DNA of 64,000 bases from Aphelenchoides besseyi (lineage: Eukaryota > Nematoda > Chromadorea > Rhabditida > Aphelenchoididae), in assembly GCA_024699855.1 (NCBI GenBank), contig JAMPIQ010000001.1:6510001-6574000 (forward strand), read 5' to 3'. Made by a program: the position numbers and the translations under genes. Each line of letters begins with the position of its first letter. Position 1 is the first letter of the stretch. Shown here piece by piece: positions 47,622 to 60,738 of this stretch. Under the pieces are notes generated by a model. It saw only the letters and a list, made by a program, of their open reading frames with translations. It made no database searches and had not been told where the DNA came from.

Positions 47622-48348
47622 TATTTATGAATATTGACAAAGAAGTTGTTGGAGAGTGGATGCTTCTCGGTGAACAAATCTTCCAATTCCTGTGATAATG
47701 CCGGCAAATCCGGAAGAGAGATTTTTCCACAATTGCAGCAGTCGTTGAAGGTTCGTTTGTTGCCAACTCTCTCCTCAGCGAAATGCAAAGCTTCACATTC
47801 GCATTGAACGTTCATTTTACTCAGCCGATGTATTGGAACATGAATTGGAGTTGCTGCGATGTTCAATTGGACTTCTTTCTGTCTTGCAGCAATTCGAACA
47901 CTTTGTCGTTCTTTTTGTTCTTCTAATCGATCTGCTTTCTGTTGATCAGATTCTCGAGTACGCAGATTAACTTAACGTTCCTTCTGCTGATTCAACCGTT
48001 TTGCGGTTTGTTCTTCTAATTCGTTTGCACGTGAGTTTTGATGTTGAGCGTTGTCTTTAGCCAATTGTTCAGCTCTCTGTTGTTCAGTTTCATCAGCACG
48101 TAGCGTTTCTTGAAGCAGTCGTTGTTGGTTCAAACGTTCTAATTTTTGGTCTTCGTCTTCAGCTGCTCTTCTGGTTGAACTGTAGCTTTTCATCTGGTCT
48201 AATCGCTTTGCCCGTTTTTCAGGACCCACTTTGTTTATTATTTGGATTTCATCGGACGTGTCCATAGCTCGGCATCGACAAGTTGATCATCATTGTTGGA
48301 CGAAAACATTGCTTGCAAAGTGTCGAATAAATTCAAACGTTTTTCGAG

Positions 48349-48804
48349 TTAAAAAGATTCCGTGCTGATGTTGGCTGACCTTCTCAAAAAAGTTCTCGGC
48401 ATTGACACAACATAAGCAGCACAATTTGAATTATCTAGTTGTTTATCGCCTTGATTTCCAATGTCGTTCCAAAACATGTCATCAATCGGATTCAAACCGG
48501 TCCATGGAGCAAACAATTGACTGTAAATCGAACGAATCAAAGTAGAGACGTCTGGAGAAACGGATTGATGTAGTGAATCGCAAAAATGCAGCAAACACTG
48601 ACGATTAATAACATTATTTTTCATGATTGCCAACACGTAGTGACCGCTTTTATAGATCGGAATCAACAAATAAACGGTTTCGTTTGAATGAATCGGCGGC
48701 TTCACGATGCAGTACTTCGCCGGATTCGATTCCGCAATGCGATAATGATCGATCCAAAATGACATGGACGTCAGACCAATCCTTAACGGACTGTTAGCGA
48801 TCAA
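48349..48804 (-). pseudogene. Ulp1-like protease ORF in Helitron, right-arm copy
   Basis: 151 codons, translation identical to 10829-11284, triad His55, Asp76, Cys128 kept. The conservation is expected from the recent duplication and does not by itself show selection. Confidence 0.7.
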
Positions 48805-49252
48805 ATTCGACAGACCGAAGATAATCGACTAGTAATCAATCCACTCGTTCAAGTTCTCCACGTCCGGCAACTGTTTTTTTGGCTAATTGGCATTCGGAAC
48901 GAGCAGAGTCACAAAGATTGCTGAACTGACAATGCATATGGAATTTCGCACCAAGAACTTCTTGAATGGTGATTTTCGTCTCTCGTGAATCGAAATCCCG
49001 CATTTGTCTCAAAATTCCGGCACTTTCGATCGCTAGGTTGTGTGCTGCCATCTCTGCCACCTCAACAGCACCACTAGCTGGTGCTTCTGCAACCTTATTC
49101 TCGGTTTCGGTGACAATTGGATTTGTCGTCGACGCTTCTTTAGCTGCCTTCTCTTCTGCACGGACTCTTCGCATTCTTTCCCTATCCTTACGTTTACGTT
49201 CTTGGTTACGTTCTTTCTTCTCCTCATCGGTTAAATCGATCTTCGTTTTGGC

Positions 49253-51019
49253 AGTTTAATTAGTAAATCTTTTTCTTTAAACAAATCTTTCGGTTACCGT
49301 AATTTTTTAAGTTAAGTGAGTAAAGTGAGCGATTAGAGTAAGTAAGTCAAGTAATTTGACTTGCAACACGAAAACTTAGGTTGACAAACCTTCTACTAAG
49401 TACAAAACACGAAACGGAAAGCAAATTAATTCAAAATAACGGAAACGAAACAAACACGAACAAAACGGACGACACGAAATGAAGATATAGAAAAGGTGAA
49501 ACGAATTGAAAAGACGTTAACTAACAACCGAAGGTAATAACAGATTGGGACAAAAATCAAACGAACAGAATGAAACGACGCAGACTTCTACACGTGCCAA
49601 AGAACGGTATCTGTCTGCTTGGGCATAAACACAAAAGAAACAGAGAAAATTGAAATGACGACGCGTTACCGCTGATTCGAAATGTGGAAATCAACAAACA
49701 GGGCCAATCTTTAAGATATCCACTTTTCTCGCGCAACGTGCGGCAAAGACGAAACAGTCGTTCAAAACGATCGAATCTTATGCTCGAAATAAGACGTGAA
49801 GCTGCGCAAACAGCAACACGAATAAACAACACAAACAAAATTTGGACGATGAGCACAACCAAAAAGCTCGAAAACTTCACCACAGTAAAAGAGAACAGAA
49901 AGCTTATAGAACAAAAGTTCCACAACACACAGTCAAATAAAGGGGATTATGAACAGTAACAGATCTGACTTCCGTCTGGTCGCTCGTGCCAAGTGATCGG
50001 ATTAAGCCACTCGCTGATCTTATAATCTTGTGGCAGAGAACGCTGGGAATTGTGGTGATCGGTTGCCAAAACGAGAACACGAAGATCGATGAATCCCAAT
50101 GAAACGATACAAACACAATGATCCCGAATCGACTGACTTTCACATGGTTTCTTCTCTATAATCACTAGACAAAATTTCTTCGTCAAATTGGCAATTCTGG
50201 ACATCTGTGCTCTCTCATCCAACGATTATCGAAAACCGTTTACCGACAAAAACAGTTCAATTCAATAGTTCAGCTGACTGTGTATTGTTTTCCACCCGCG
50301 TTTCATAGATTTCAATCAAATTTCCTTCATATATCTTGTTAATCAACGCTTATGACCAAACTTTTAACTGCGAATCATATCAAAACATTAACTATCCAGT
50401 GCTCATCAACCACTTTTCATCGTACTCTAAACAACTCGCTTCTCATCAGTTATGGTCTAACAAAGTAAGCCAACGGTCGGCCTCCCTTTTCAGTTTACTA
50501 GGATCATCGATGTCATTTATTTACAAAACAATTAGACTATTCTCATCGCAAAACGGTATCCTTGACATACGAAAACCGACAATTTGTTGTTTTGAGTTCG
50601 AAACCAAACATTATTTTGACCACACAACTAATCATCACATCTCTTTACTCGAAAAATTCATTTTCCAACCAAAAACAGAACCAATTCCTTTTCATATTCT
50701 CTCAATCAAATCTTTATTGAACTCCAATCTTCATTTCACAGCTTTCGTATAGTTAACGCTTGTAAGTGATAGCGTTAAACTAATGACTCTCGACGGTATC
50801 AAAACAACGATTTTCAAATGTTTGGACTCTTCAAACATTTCATTTCAACAAATTGTTTCTGTGCACAACCGCTCGAACGAAAATTTGCATAAATGAAAAT
50901 TCGGTGCACAAAAGACTCGCTCATTTTTTGAAATTTGTGCACACGAATCGGTCGATCTGGATACAGACAAACAAACTTTACTCGATTTTATTAATGGGGC
51001 AAGTAAATTGACGAAAACT
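49253..51019. other. No gene recognised between Helitron and glucosylceramidase relic (right arm)
   Basis: Inverted copy of 8611-10377. A frame at 50336-50752 is longer here than its left counterpart because of a 1-nt indel, which speaks against coding. Confidence 0.4.
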
Positions 51020-51590
51020 GTTCAGATTCTTTGAAGCATATGCAAAAGAAGGTGTCTTTTTTGGGGTAAGTAAAAACAGAAGTGGTTTTGGATAGTGGAG
51101 GAACAAACTAAATGAAATCTTATTACTCTGCTTATGTGCGAGTAGGTTTGAATCAACGATCTAACCTATTAGTGACAGTAGTTGATGCTTATTGCGCTAC
51201 TTACATGATTATTAATGTATATAACTACATGCCCAAAAGCATTCAATTATCTAAAAGAATATTTGATTGTAGGCATGACCGTTCAGAACGAACCTTCAAG
51301 TGGTCTTGAACCGTTCTATCCATTTCAAACGTGTTATTTGAGTCCACAGATGCAACGGTAAGATTAGTCGACCTATTCACGCCTATTTCTTTTCAGAGAT
51401 TTTGTGCAGCATCGTCTTGGTCCGATTCTAAGGTCAAATTGGGTCACAAAAGACATCAAGATTATGGCACACGATGATCAAAGAGACCAACTTTACGATG
51501 CGGCAAAAGAGATTTATAGCAAAGACCATTCGTATTGACTGGCTTGCTGTTCACTGGTATTCAAGATCCGGCTATCAGAAAGCTCCAAAA
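51020..51590 (+). pseudogene. Glucosylceramidase (GH30) pseudogene fragment, right-arm copy
   Basis: Exon remnants about 51022-51065, 51273-51357, 51397-51538, with the frameshifted AVHWY block to about 51590. Introns (207 and 39 bp) keep GTAAG donors and ATTGTAG/TTTTCAG acceptors and correct phase between the first three blocks. Carries the NEP acid/base motif. Same truncation and frameshift as in the left arm. Confidence 0.75.
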
Positions 51591-52881
51591 AATCCAGTGG
51601 CTGTCACTCTCCAAATGGCTCAAAAAACTCCTCCACGATCGCCCTTCGGTCGATCGTTCCTTTGGATTGCTCCGGGTTTGGAGGGTTAGTGCTTCATTAT
51701 TGTTGGTTAGCTACTATCAGAGGTCTCATATCGCAAAGGAGTTCCTATTACTCGTCGTGGTCACTCTCTAAATGGCCTCGCTCCGGGGTGGGAGAGTTTT
51801 GAGAATTCAATTCCTCGGATTCAGTGGCTGTCACTCACCGAATGGCTCAACAGACTCCTCTACGTTTTATTGTGGTGTGATTCCGTTATGGGAGTGATCG
51901 AAAACTCAGATTATCAAATGTACGTCACCGAAGCCGCATTGGAAATATTCCAAACTCAGTGAATTAAGTAGACATATTCGTTTATCAGACATTCAATCCA
52001 TCGCAAATCACTATCCTGAGTATTAAGCAATCAGTTGAAACAACAAACAAAGTCAATCCAATAACCTACAAAACCACATGAACTCGACTTCCATAGCGAA
52101 ATCAACACTCAATCCAGGACTTATGAACTCAAATCCAATAAATAGCAACGCAAAATCTTTGCGCCCAATGGTAGCGATCTTCATCTTTAGGAAAAAAAAC
52201 GATTAGAACTGATTGTGTTAATCTTGCGCACCAACAATTAATTAATCGAAAATCATATACGCTAACCTAACGCATCAACATTTACGCACTTAAGTAACGA
52301 CCCAAAACACAATGACACTAATCTTGACATCTAATTCAGTAATTATGCAAACTGAAATTTTAAGAATACCAACCCAAAACCATCTTTGAAACCTTAAATC
52401 CCGTTATGTACACTCTAAATTAGTAAAATCTTCAGTTCGTTAATCATTACAATACGAATCTTCAATCGACAACCTTCAAGACAACAACCTCAAAGTCCAA
52501 ACTTCACGACAATACTTTCTTTGTCCATATAAAACATTTCGATATGAATAAATATGCGAAAGTAGCGATATTCAAATTATGGACCGTAAAGTGGCGATAT
52601 GTACACTGTAAAACACTGTAAGAATAAAATCAAACCAAAAACCACTCGGCCACACTCAATTCCGACGACATTAAAATTCATGTGTCAGCGCGCGGCATCG
52701 AACTTATGCCCTCAAGACGCCCAGAAAATCGCGCGCACATACCACTCGGCCAAAAATGTTGACTTTTGAACGACCGCAAACGGGCTTTTTTCGGTATGTT
52801 TTTGTAACGATGATCGAAATTTTATTTGAAATTCGTAATCTGGAAGAATTTTTGGTCAGAGGTTTTTTATTTGGGTGTGGT
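51591..52881. other. Non-coding stretch (right-arm copy of 6750-8037)
   Basis: Same imperfect 50-bp duplication (about 51595-51860) and tRNA-like relic (about 52641-52748) as the left arm. No gene. Confidence 0.5.
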
Positions 52882-53601
52882 TTAGTTATAGAGGTGATCA
52901 AAGTGGACAATTCGGTCGTTCAATTTCAAGTAGACAATGAATAGATCAGCACCAGTAATTTCTGTAGACAAATAACATTGACGATCGTGGTAACAGTTGA
53001 GAATGTTCTCGTCGATCCATTGGTACATAACGTGAAAAGACAGGCTGAAACAAAAACACATTGGTTATGTTGAACATCAATTCAAATACCATGAGTGATC
53101 GTCGTGTATTGATGAAGAGCAGAATTGGATGAGTGCAAACATGTAGTTGAAGATGTAGTAGGCCTGAAATACGATTGTAAACAAATCGCTTAGCAACAAA
53201 CTGATCGCTTCATTTATGCTGTTCATCCAAAAATTCGGTCGTTCAAACACCCGTTGAGGAATTGAGAAACTGAAATCGAAACGTGCAGACCGCAAAGATA
53301 ACTCGAAACGTACGTGACCGAGATCAAAATTTTGGTGCTATAACGGGTGGACAGATCGGCAATAATTGGACCTGAAAAACCACAAAGTAAATTGCATCAA
53401 ATCGAATTGCTTACCGGCTATTTGATGTTGTCCACTGCAACGACCGTCGAGAGCGAACACGTTTTCTTGGGCAATGGCACGGCCGGCAATCTCGAGGAGT
53501 ATCGGAATGCCGTGTCGTCCGCCTACCTTCTCGACGCGTGAGATGGATTTTGAATGTCTATTGTTGTGTTGCAAATAAACTTTGGGTTCTGATTGCGACA
53601 A
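52882..53601 (-). CDS. Spliced gene of unknown function, right-arm copy
   Basis: Inverted copy of 6030-6749 with the same four exons, three small introns and open frame; the 5' end is equally unresolved. No lesion separates the two copies, so both or neither are functional. About 30 bp downstream of the BTB gene copy on the same strand. Confidence 0.5.
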
Positions 53602-53633
53602 TTAATTTACTGGAGTTAAAGACGAAGAACAAG

Positions 53634-54741
53634 TTATTGAGAAGCAATTGAGGAAGTGATGTAAGTTTCCATTCGGTCGTGTAGTTGCGGGTTTTGATGT
53701 CGTAGTTGATGCATTTCAGGAGAGAGCAAAACGGCAGCGGAGTTCTGAGTGGACTTGGAGGCGAACTCGACGACGAACTCGGCCAGAAACCTGGACTTGT
53801 GTTTGAAGGCGAGGAAGAGTCGTGAAGCCGCGTTCTCGACGTTCATCGTGCGTCTCATCGACTCCAAACAACGTTCCTAGAGCAACAGAGAGTGAGAAGC
53901 GAGAAGAGGAACTCACCTGCAAGGCCGTGCATTCGAATCGAATCGACAGCTCGAAGAGTGTCGGGGCCAACTCGTCCAATCGCTCCAGTTTCCCACGATA
54001 CAGAAACTCGATCACCAGAGCGGCGGAGTCGGGATTCAGGTCGTTCAACAGGTCGATTCGTTCGGCCCAAGGATTCTGGGTCAAGCGCCGTGCGAAGAAT
54101 CCCGAGCCACTGGCCATGGCACTTCGGTTCACTTCGAATGTCCGATCTTGGACCTGAACTCGCAGGTCGTTGAAGAGGCCGAGTTGGTGGAACCGCCACT
54201 GCGACTCGCGGTACTCGTCGCTGTGCAGTTTCTCCATTGAGTCGACCAGAAAGGCGGAGGGAATGTCGACGAGTGGCGACGGTTCAATGGAGATATGGGC
54301 GAGAAACGTGCGATTGGCGGAGAACTGCATCAGTCGAGACTTGTGAATGTCGAAAATACGGACGCTTTGCAGCGGACCGAGCATCCAATTGGAATCTGAA
54401 AGCTCGTCAACGACCTCATCTATAAATGACAAACCCTTGAGACTGAGCAGCTCGCCGCGCCAATTCGTGAGCCATAGGTGGAGATTGACGGGACAAGGCT
54501 GAGGCCCGAAGTTGACGCACTGGACCAGAAAAGTGCAGTAGAAAGGATCGACGATTTTGCGGCTACTTCGATCGGCGTTGTAGACGAACCGGAATCGGAA
54601 GCCGGGATCATGGACCAGTGGCTGGGCTTTGCTTGAAATGAAGAAGATCTCGGAGTTCAATTGTAGTGTGCTGACGGTGGAACTGGAGCTCCAAGAATTG
54701 GAACGCCACTCGTTTGCCGCTGCACCGTTGCGACCAGCCAT
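53634..54741 (-). CDS. BTB/POZ-domain protein, right-arm copy
   Basis: Exons 54741-53917 and 53876-53634; the intron is 40 bp, two shorter than in the left copy (one CT unit lost), still with GTGAGT and CTCTAG. Product 355 aa with the same sequence as the left copy in the stretches compared. The window therefore carries two apparently intact copies of the gene in opposite orientation. Confidence 0.8.
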
Positions 54742-55039
54742 TGGGACTGACGAGTCGAAGTGTTTTCCGACGAGCACGCGAATTCTCGGCGCTGATCGAA
54801 TGACGACGAGTCGACTGAGTTTTCCGGTCGATTGTCGTGGGAATAGACACCCGATTAAATAATCGAGCACTTCAATGGCCCAGTGAATGTCAGCAAACGG
54901 GTCTCAGGTCACATCGAGAGTTTGGGTTCGATTGGCGTTTAAAAAGGTCCACTTCTTGTCGTCGACCTTTTCTTGTCCACCGGTAAGTCGCACTGGAGGG
55001 CCGTTTGCTCAACTGCGGGCCCTGTGGTCGGGCGGTCAA

Positions 55040-55112
55040 GCTCGCATAGCGCAGTCGGCAGCGCGTCAGTCTCATAATCTGAAGGCCGTGAGTTCGAGTC
55101 TCACTGTGAGCA
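55040..55112 (+). tRNA. tRNA-Met elongator (CAT), right-arm copy
   Basis: Same 73 nt as 4519-4591 on the opposite strand; all stems intact. Confidence 0.94.
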
Positions 55113-55296
55113 ATTGTTTTTGCCTTTCGATGCGACTCCGAATGTCATCGGTTGTTCTTAGCTTTTTGCGTTTCCGCCGACGACAAAGTTCTGAACGAAA
55201 GCTCCTTGTTTGTCAGTTCCGATCACTCGGCGACTGGGAGAGAAGAAGTTGTGTTCGAAGAGAACAACACACGATTCTCGAGCCCCTGGAGTGTGA

Positions 55297-55368
55297 GCCA
55301 ACTTAGCTCAGCGGTAGAGCGTTGGACTTTTAATCCATTGGTCGCGGGTTCGATCCCCGTAGTTGGCT
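55297..55368 (+). tRNA. tRNA-Lys (TTT), right-arm copy
   Basis: Same 72 nt as 4263-4334; preceded by GGAGTGTGA as in the left arm. Confidence 0.96.
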
Positions 55369-56496
55369 ACCAGTTTTTGCTTTTGTTGCACTGATCCTTG
55401 GTGTTTGATTTCTCCGGAGATTCCACGGAAAAGAATGCTCTCAACGACAAAAAGTTGTTTTTTCTGTTCTCTAGTTGGGAACCGAACTGAGAATCTGTCT
55501 TTTGCTGACGCTCATGGGACGTCGCTGCCGTTGAATGGACAGTCATTGTTGTGAGCAGACAACTGTTTCCGACGCTTAGAATGTTCAACCAACATTGCTC
55601 ATGAATGCTGATCGTTTGAATGCCCGCTTGGAACTCGATGAGCAGAGATCCAGCGATTAGAATATGACGAGAAATAACCGTCACTCAAACTTCCGTACAA
55701 TACTTGTATAGTGGGTTGAGTGTTTTTGCAGCACTAACTCACACCTCTGGAACAGTTCAATTTGCATCAATGACCGGCAAATGACTCACTTAAACCTTCG
55801 ATCCAATTTGACGGTGATTCCAGTGGCCGGTGGCTTTCAACTACACGATCGGATTATGCGCTCTTCGACTGATGACGATGTTTGCATTCATCTTCTCGAA
55901 ATCCATAGTCAACATTCCAGAAGACCGACTCCCCATGTGATCAGCGATTGTAGAAAAAAACGCATCTTGGTTTCGAGCGCTTTATCTGTTTCTCGTGTTT
56001 GCTTTAGAATTGACGTTTTTTTCTGGGAACTCGATTTTGAATTTGATGACGTACAGTTGATGTTAGGCTTTATCAATAGCCGACTCGTTTGTCTGATCAT
56101 TGGATCTGCATTCCAACTCACCATTTGATCCCGCCGACTTGGTGGTCAAGAAACGACTGAGGAAATGGTGGTGCTTGCATTCGAAGTGGATGGTTTTGTT
56201 CAGTTCGTAACCGTGAGTCTTCATGTGGATGTTTTTATGGCATGAAAATGAGCTGGTGTTCTGCCGACTCTTAGACTTCTTGTGGATGGAAATGAGCGTC
56301 TTCGTTCTTGGTCCCTAATTCGGATCGATCAAGTGGAATCTCGGTGCGAATGAGCTCAAGTTTTGAGAAACACTTCGTAGTGCAATTGCGAGCACACATC
56401 AACCTGAGACGTCGGTCATTTCGAGCTCATGGACCTTTTTGGAGGCAAAAGAAGTCGGAAACTTCCGAGACCTTCAGGAGAAGAGCAAAAAGTATT
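55369..56496. other. No gene seen (right-arm copy of 3136-4262)
   Basis: Inverted copy of the spacer between tRNA-Trp and tRNA-Lys; small indels relative to the left arm, no conserved ORF. Confidence 0.5.
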
Positions 56497-56569
56497 TGAC
56501 CACAGAGTGACTCGAACACCCAGCCTTTCGATCTGGAGTCGAACGCTCTGCCATTTGAGCTATGCGGCC
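56497..56569 (-). tRNA. tRNA-Trp (CCA), right-arm copy
   Basis: Same 73 nt as 3063-3135 on the opposite strand; cloverleaf intact. Confidence 0.93.
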
Positions 56570-57377
56570 GACAGTGCTCTCGCTCGGTTCGTGGGTTATG
56601 TCTCCACCGCGACGGCAACGAGAAGCCTCTTCTTGTTCGTTCACGTGCGGTGGCTGCGAGAGCGAAAAAGTCGCGGTCTCAAAAGAGACTGCTTTTTTGC
56701 TTGTGTTTCAAACGACAGTTATCGAAGACTTGCTTCTATGAGTGGAATAGAACTGCATTTTGGTTAGCCGAAGACGATCGCTTGTCGCAAAAGATGTGTT
56801 GATATTCAACTGTTTCAACGAACTTAACAATCAAGTATGCTCAGAGTTACTGCACGCATATCAGAGAGCCACGTTTGAGTTGAAAGGAACTTCCGCAATT
56901 GACGGCTACTCGGTCAATGCAAACCCAATTCATTTGTTGCTAGCCTTGTAACTTCCGAATCCCAAGGTTGAATTAGTATTGAAGCGCGGGCTCTATGGTG
57001 GTTTCTCTCGTACAACACAACAGCTGATGATCTATTCGCAGATATTTTTAAATCTCAATTCACTCGAACTCCCAACCCAGAAGGTTTCAATTAGCAAATA
57101 CAAGACCAAACAGTCGCATAAGCGACAACCGATCCAGAATGCAGTCAACGCGTGGTTGCAGTGAGGTCACGGTGAGAAGCAGCCGCATGGCTTCTTGTTT
57201 GTTTGCGATCTCCAGGAGTCGGTGGAGAACCCAAGAAGCCCGACTTTTGAGTTGGCGTTCAGAAACTTTGCGTGGGGCACATTCACTGCAAACTCCTTTC
57301 GCTCAGCACCGCGAACAAACGGCGACGTCTTTGGATCGTGGGTATGAAGAGCGAAGTGGAGGGACCCGGGAGTGTAA
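56570..57377. other. No gene seen (right-arm copy of 2255-3062)
   Basis: Inverted copy of the spacer between tRNA-Ile and tRNA-Trp. Nothing recognised. Confidence 0.5.
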
Positions 57378-57451
57378 GCCGCCATAGCTCAGTCGGTTAG
57401 AGCGTGGGTCTAATAAGCCCAAGGTCGCAGGTTCGACCCCTGCTGGCGGCA
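57378..57451 (+). tRNA. tRNA-Ile (AAT), right-arm copy
   Basis: Same 74 nt as 2181-2254; preceded by GGAGTGTAA. Confidence 0.96.
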
Positions 57452-58176
57452 AATATTTTTGTAGTTGTGGCTCTGAATTCGATATTTTCGATTCAATTTT
57501 CGGATTATCAGAACAGAATACGTCGAGATTGCATGTATTTTTCGGACTAAAAAAGCTCAGTTCCTGAAAATGGGTTTGAGCTGATCATCGGATTTCCTCT
57601 CACTCATGACGACTTATTTCTTATCAATAAGCCCTCATTCGATGAACAGCCAACTCGAGCTATTCGACGTGAAGTAAGCAAAGACAAGGAGCTTGTGAGA
57701 AGAACGGCCCCTGAAGTCGAGAATATGAGGGGGAAGCGCGAACGCTGTCCCCCAAACGCAAAAATTTAGCTGTTGGCCAATGACTATGCGCCACTGCCAT
57801 ACGGGTCAGCCTGAAACCGGAAGTGCAATGGTCAAGCCTCACCATAATGTCGACTCCTTGCTGATCGAGCCGAGCATCCAGCCAGGTAAGTTTCAGAGTC
57901 GACCATTCGACTGCTCTTGCTCATTCATTCTTTCAAGCATACTGATGGGTCACAGGGGCGAGCAGAGTCGAGAGAACCCACGATCTCTGCGCTCGCTCTG
58001 TCATTTCTGTGATCTCTTTTTCTATTGCTTTAACGCTTGCATTGAGATGTTTAATGCAAAAATTTTTACTTTTGAAACACTATTGATGAGTCGTTGTTCG
58101 CATTTTTGGCATGTAAGAAGTTTACCTTTTCATTTTTCTTGTTCTTTTCAACACTGAGCAGTCGAGCTGATTTTGA
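57452..58176. other. No gene seen; contains right outer end of the palindrome
   Basis: Similarity to the left arm ends at 58019; unique sequence follows. No duplicated target or terminal motif at the boundary. Confidence 0.6.
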
Positions 58177-58793
58177 ATGGTGACCCACCCAACTGACATT
58201 TCTTCGGTGATGACCGTGAACACCAATCAACCGGAGAGAAAGGAAACGTGTTGTGGTTGCTGTCCAATTCGTGTATGTTCTCTCCTTTTTAGGTACATCA
58301 AATATCTCTATTTAGGTTGGTGTTATTCTCATTGGCGCTATTGAATTGATCGAAGCGTTCATTTGCCTTATTCTTGTGGTTTTTGATATGGTTCTCTTGA
58401 AGGTATGTTCTACAACTCATTTAACACGAACTTGATTTTAGTACGTAACAATCGGTCTTTACATTTCTTTAACGACGGGCGCGTTTCTTCTCATCCTCGG
58501 AGTAGCAATCAACGTTTGGTATCTACTTTTGCCTTACGTTCTCTTTGCTGTAAGCGCTCTTACTGTTTTAAACCACGAGTTTATTTCAGAGTTTGGGCAT
58601 CGTTCATTCGGCTGCTTACATCGTGCTCTACATTATCGAAATGGAAAATTTTAACAAAGCCGAAAAGATTATTGCAATTTGTTGGATTTTTGCAATGCTT
58701 TTTAGTATCATGATGACTGTCTATTTCATTTCGGTGGTCATTCGAGCTCGTAAAGTCATTGGAGTTCCACGAAATCAAATTCAATTGGCTTGA
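58177..58793 (+). CDS. Four-transmembrane protein, tandem family member 1
   Basis: Four phase-0 exons, 58177-58272, 58316-58402, 58442-58549, 58590-58793; 164 aa. A hydrophilic N-terminus ends in a Cys cluster (ETCCGCCPIR), then four helices: VGVILIGAIELIEAFICLILV, ISLTTGAFLLILGVAINVWYLL, SLGIVHSAAYIVLYII, IIAICWIFAMLFSIMMTVYFI, and a short basic tail. The layout resembles small nematode four-helix membrane families and LAPTM-type proteins, but I assign no name. Two or three related genes follow head to tail, so this is a local tandem expansion. Confidence 0.75.
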
Positions 58794-59007
58794 TTGCTAT
58801 GCATTTACTGACATTAAACAGTCAAAACTATGATCCGCTATTTTGTTATAATTGAACAAAGTAGCTATCTAAAGAAATGGTCAATATATTACTTATTATC
58901 GAAATTGCGTCTTTAGCTGTAATCCTTTAACTTGTCTTTGCTTCCTTTGCGCTCTTGAATTGTGACTGATAAAATGTGACTTTTCTTTCGTTGATCTGAC
59001 TGAGAAG

Positions 59008-59662
59008 ATGGCGAGCAATCTAACGGTGATTGTCCCAGTTACGACGACTATGGATCCATCGAACAACAGCGATCAGTTGAAAAACGTTAACTGCTGTTGC
59101 ATTGATCCAATTCGAGTGGGTCAGTTCGATTATGTTTCTACTGCGTTGTATTTCAGATGCGTGTTGTTGCGATTGGCACCATTGATCTCATCGTTTGCAT
59201 CGGTGCCGTTCTTTTATAGTTCTTAGGTTTCGGATGGGGTTTGTTACAAGTAAGTTCTAAAACAAATGCGTCTCATTGGATCTTTAAGATCTTGCTGATT
59301 CTTTCTTATCTCCTCGGCATTGCTGCTGACATCTGTTTGATCATTGGAGCACTGAAAAAGATTTGGATTTTGCTTACTCTCTACATCATTACTGCAGTTT
59401 GTCTTCGTTTCTTTATGCTATTTATTGCTTGGATTTTAGATTTTGGGCATCTTTCTTGCTGCTTTTTATGTTGTTACTCGATTACCGACAATAAATAACA
59501 ATCAAAACGCTAACACGCACGATGATTCGACAATTTACATCGTTGACTTTCTTCTTTTCCGTTTTGCTTGCCGCCTTTTTGATCACCATCTACTTTCTTT
59601 ATGTCATCTGTCGATTAATGATACTCCTCAAGAACAGTCGGACTGAGATCCAGTACAATTGA
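59008..59662 (+). pseudogene. Four-transmembrane protein, tandem family member 2, broken
   Basis: Exon pattern mirrors member 1: 59008-59115, 59157-59249, 59289-59396, 59440-59662, with N-terminal Cys cluster NCCCIDPIR. An in-frame TAG (59218-59220) falls in the first helix, and a 1-nt shift is needed around 59500 to reach the fourth helix (FFFSVLLAAFLITIYFLYVI). Both lesions together indicate a pseudogene, unless exon borders differ from my reading. Confidence 0.6.
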
Positions 59663-59955
59663 CTGTCATCCAAACGTTGAGAATTAAACCGTTGATTTCG
59701 AGACTGGGAGTCTCCATTTATGATCAGAAATAATCGAATTGTAGTTGAAGAATGTTACCAACATGTTCCACGTTAATTCGTGTCATCGCGTTTTCTATGA
59801 AAGTAGGTCGTTTGATTGTCTGCGTTATTCACATGCCTTGGAAGTTTGTTATTCGCGTTAGATTGGCAGACAAACTGGCCGCAAGTGAGTTTGTTTATAA
59901 ATCGTTTGATTTTGATGGTCAACGTGGCCGAAGGTTTTGTGCGTAGACTTTGTTT

Positions 59956-60738
59956 ATGAAAAGCAAATTCCGACTTATTGTTTCGCTTTTAATTGTTTGA
60001 TGGACATCAGACTTTACATTTTCTTGTAGGGAAACAATATCTTTAGCTCTTTTGTGCCATTTACTGCCCTATTCTTGATCAAATGATGTTGTTCTTGAAA
60101 AGAATTACAACCAACGTGAGTTTGTTGCTATCTATGTTTATGATTAAGATACTTGCAGGTTATGGTCTACATCTCTTGCGCAGCTATCGCGCTGCTCTCA
60201 ACCTGCTCGTTCTGGTTATTTTACAAAGGCCAACGGGTACCTCAAATGACGATTCTCGGCGTTTTTGCAATTTCGGTCATGAGTGCGATAAGTCCCGTTG
60301 TTGCTATTCGTTATCGCAAACCTGCTTATTTCTTGCCATTTATTATTATACAGGTAGTTCAGTCGAATCATTTTGTTAAGATAGTCAACAATTAAGTGGG
60401 TTCTCGCTGCGTTGGTCTTCGTCTCTCAAATGATCATGATCGAGACGGCACTGCTCCACTTCTATCGTTTGATTCGATGGAAAACAACGTTGACAGCACT
60501 CGCATTCAATTTGTTTATGATCATCGTTTACTTTCTTTCCGTGTTTCCGATCTTAAGAGCACGAAGCGAAATGAAACGGGAGCTGCGTACTGGTGTTAGA
60601 AGTTCCAAGTCTCGCTCGTCCATTATGTACGTCGACAATCCCAATGAAGTACTCGAAGGAACTGGCGAGGAACAGTATCTTCAAAACAATAGAACAGATG
60701 GATATTCAGGCGGAAAAGAAGAGATGATAGAGTTGTAA
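59956..60738 (+). CDS. Four-transmembrane protein, tandem family member 3
   Basis: Exons 59956-59994, 60047-60115, 60159-60353, 60397-60738 in phase 0; 214 aa from the ATG at 59956. Helices: FRLIVSLLI|LFCAIYCPIL (split by an intron), VMVYISCAAIALLSTCSFWLF, ILGVFAISVMSAISPVVAI, WVLAALVFVSQMIMIETALL, LFMIIVYFLSVFPIL. Long Ser/Glu-rich cytosolic tail with RSSKSRSSIMYVDNP, a possible phosphorylation and Tyr-sorting region. An upstream exon ending KFVIR (59752-59857) may replace the chosen start, as in the other members. AATAAA at about 60758. Confidence 0.6.

Larger units (their letters stand above)
43996..49252 (-). mobile_element. Helitron, right-arm copy, more degraded in Rep
   Basis: Same order of pieces as the left copy, read on the minus strand: charged ORF (49252-48836), Ulp1-like protease (48804-48349), Arg/Gln repeats (48265-47860, intact frame here), Cys-rich block (47820-47625), nested mariner (47621-46972), N-terminal blocks (46970-46130), Rep (46102-43996). 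Rep is interrupted by a solo LTR at 45074-45322. Shared stops with the left copy show that the element was already dead when duplicated. Confidence 0.85.
43033..58019 (-). repeat. Right arm of giant inverted repeat (15.0 kb)
   Basis: Inverted copy of 1612-21052. It lacks the Gypsy element, retaining the empty target (CATTTGTCTCGATTGGC read on the minus strand), and has a 249-bp solo LTR of its own. Length without the LTR and its duplicated 5 bp is 14,733, within one base of the left arm. Outer portion (tRNAs to glucosylceramidase relic) is almost identical; the Helitron Rep portion is visibly more diverged. Confidence 0.97.
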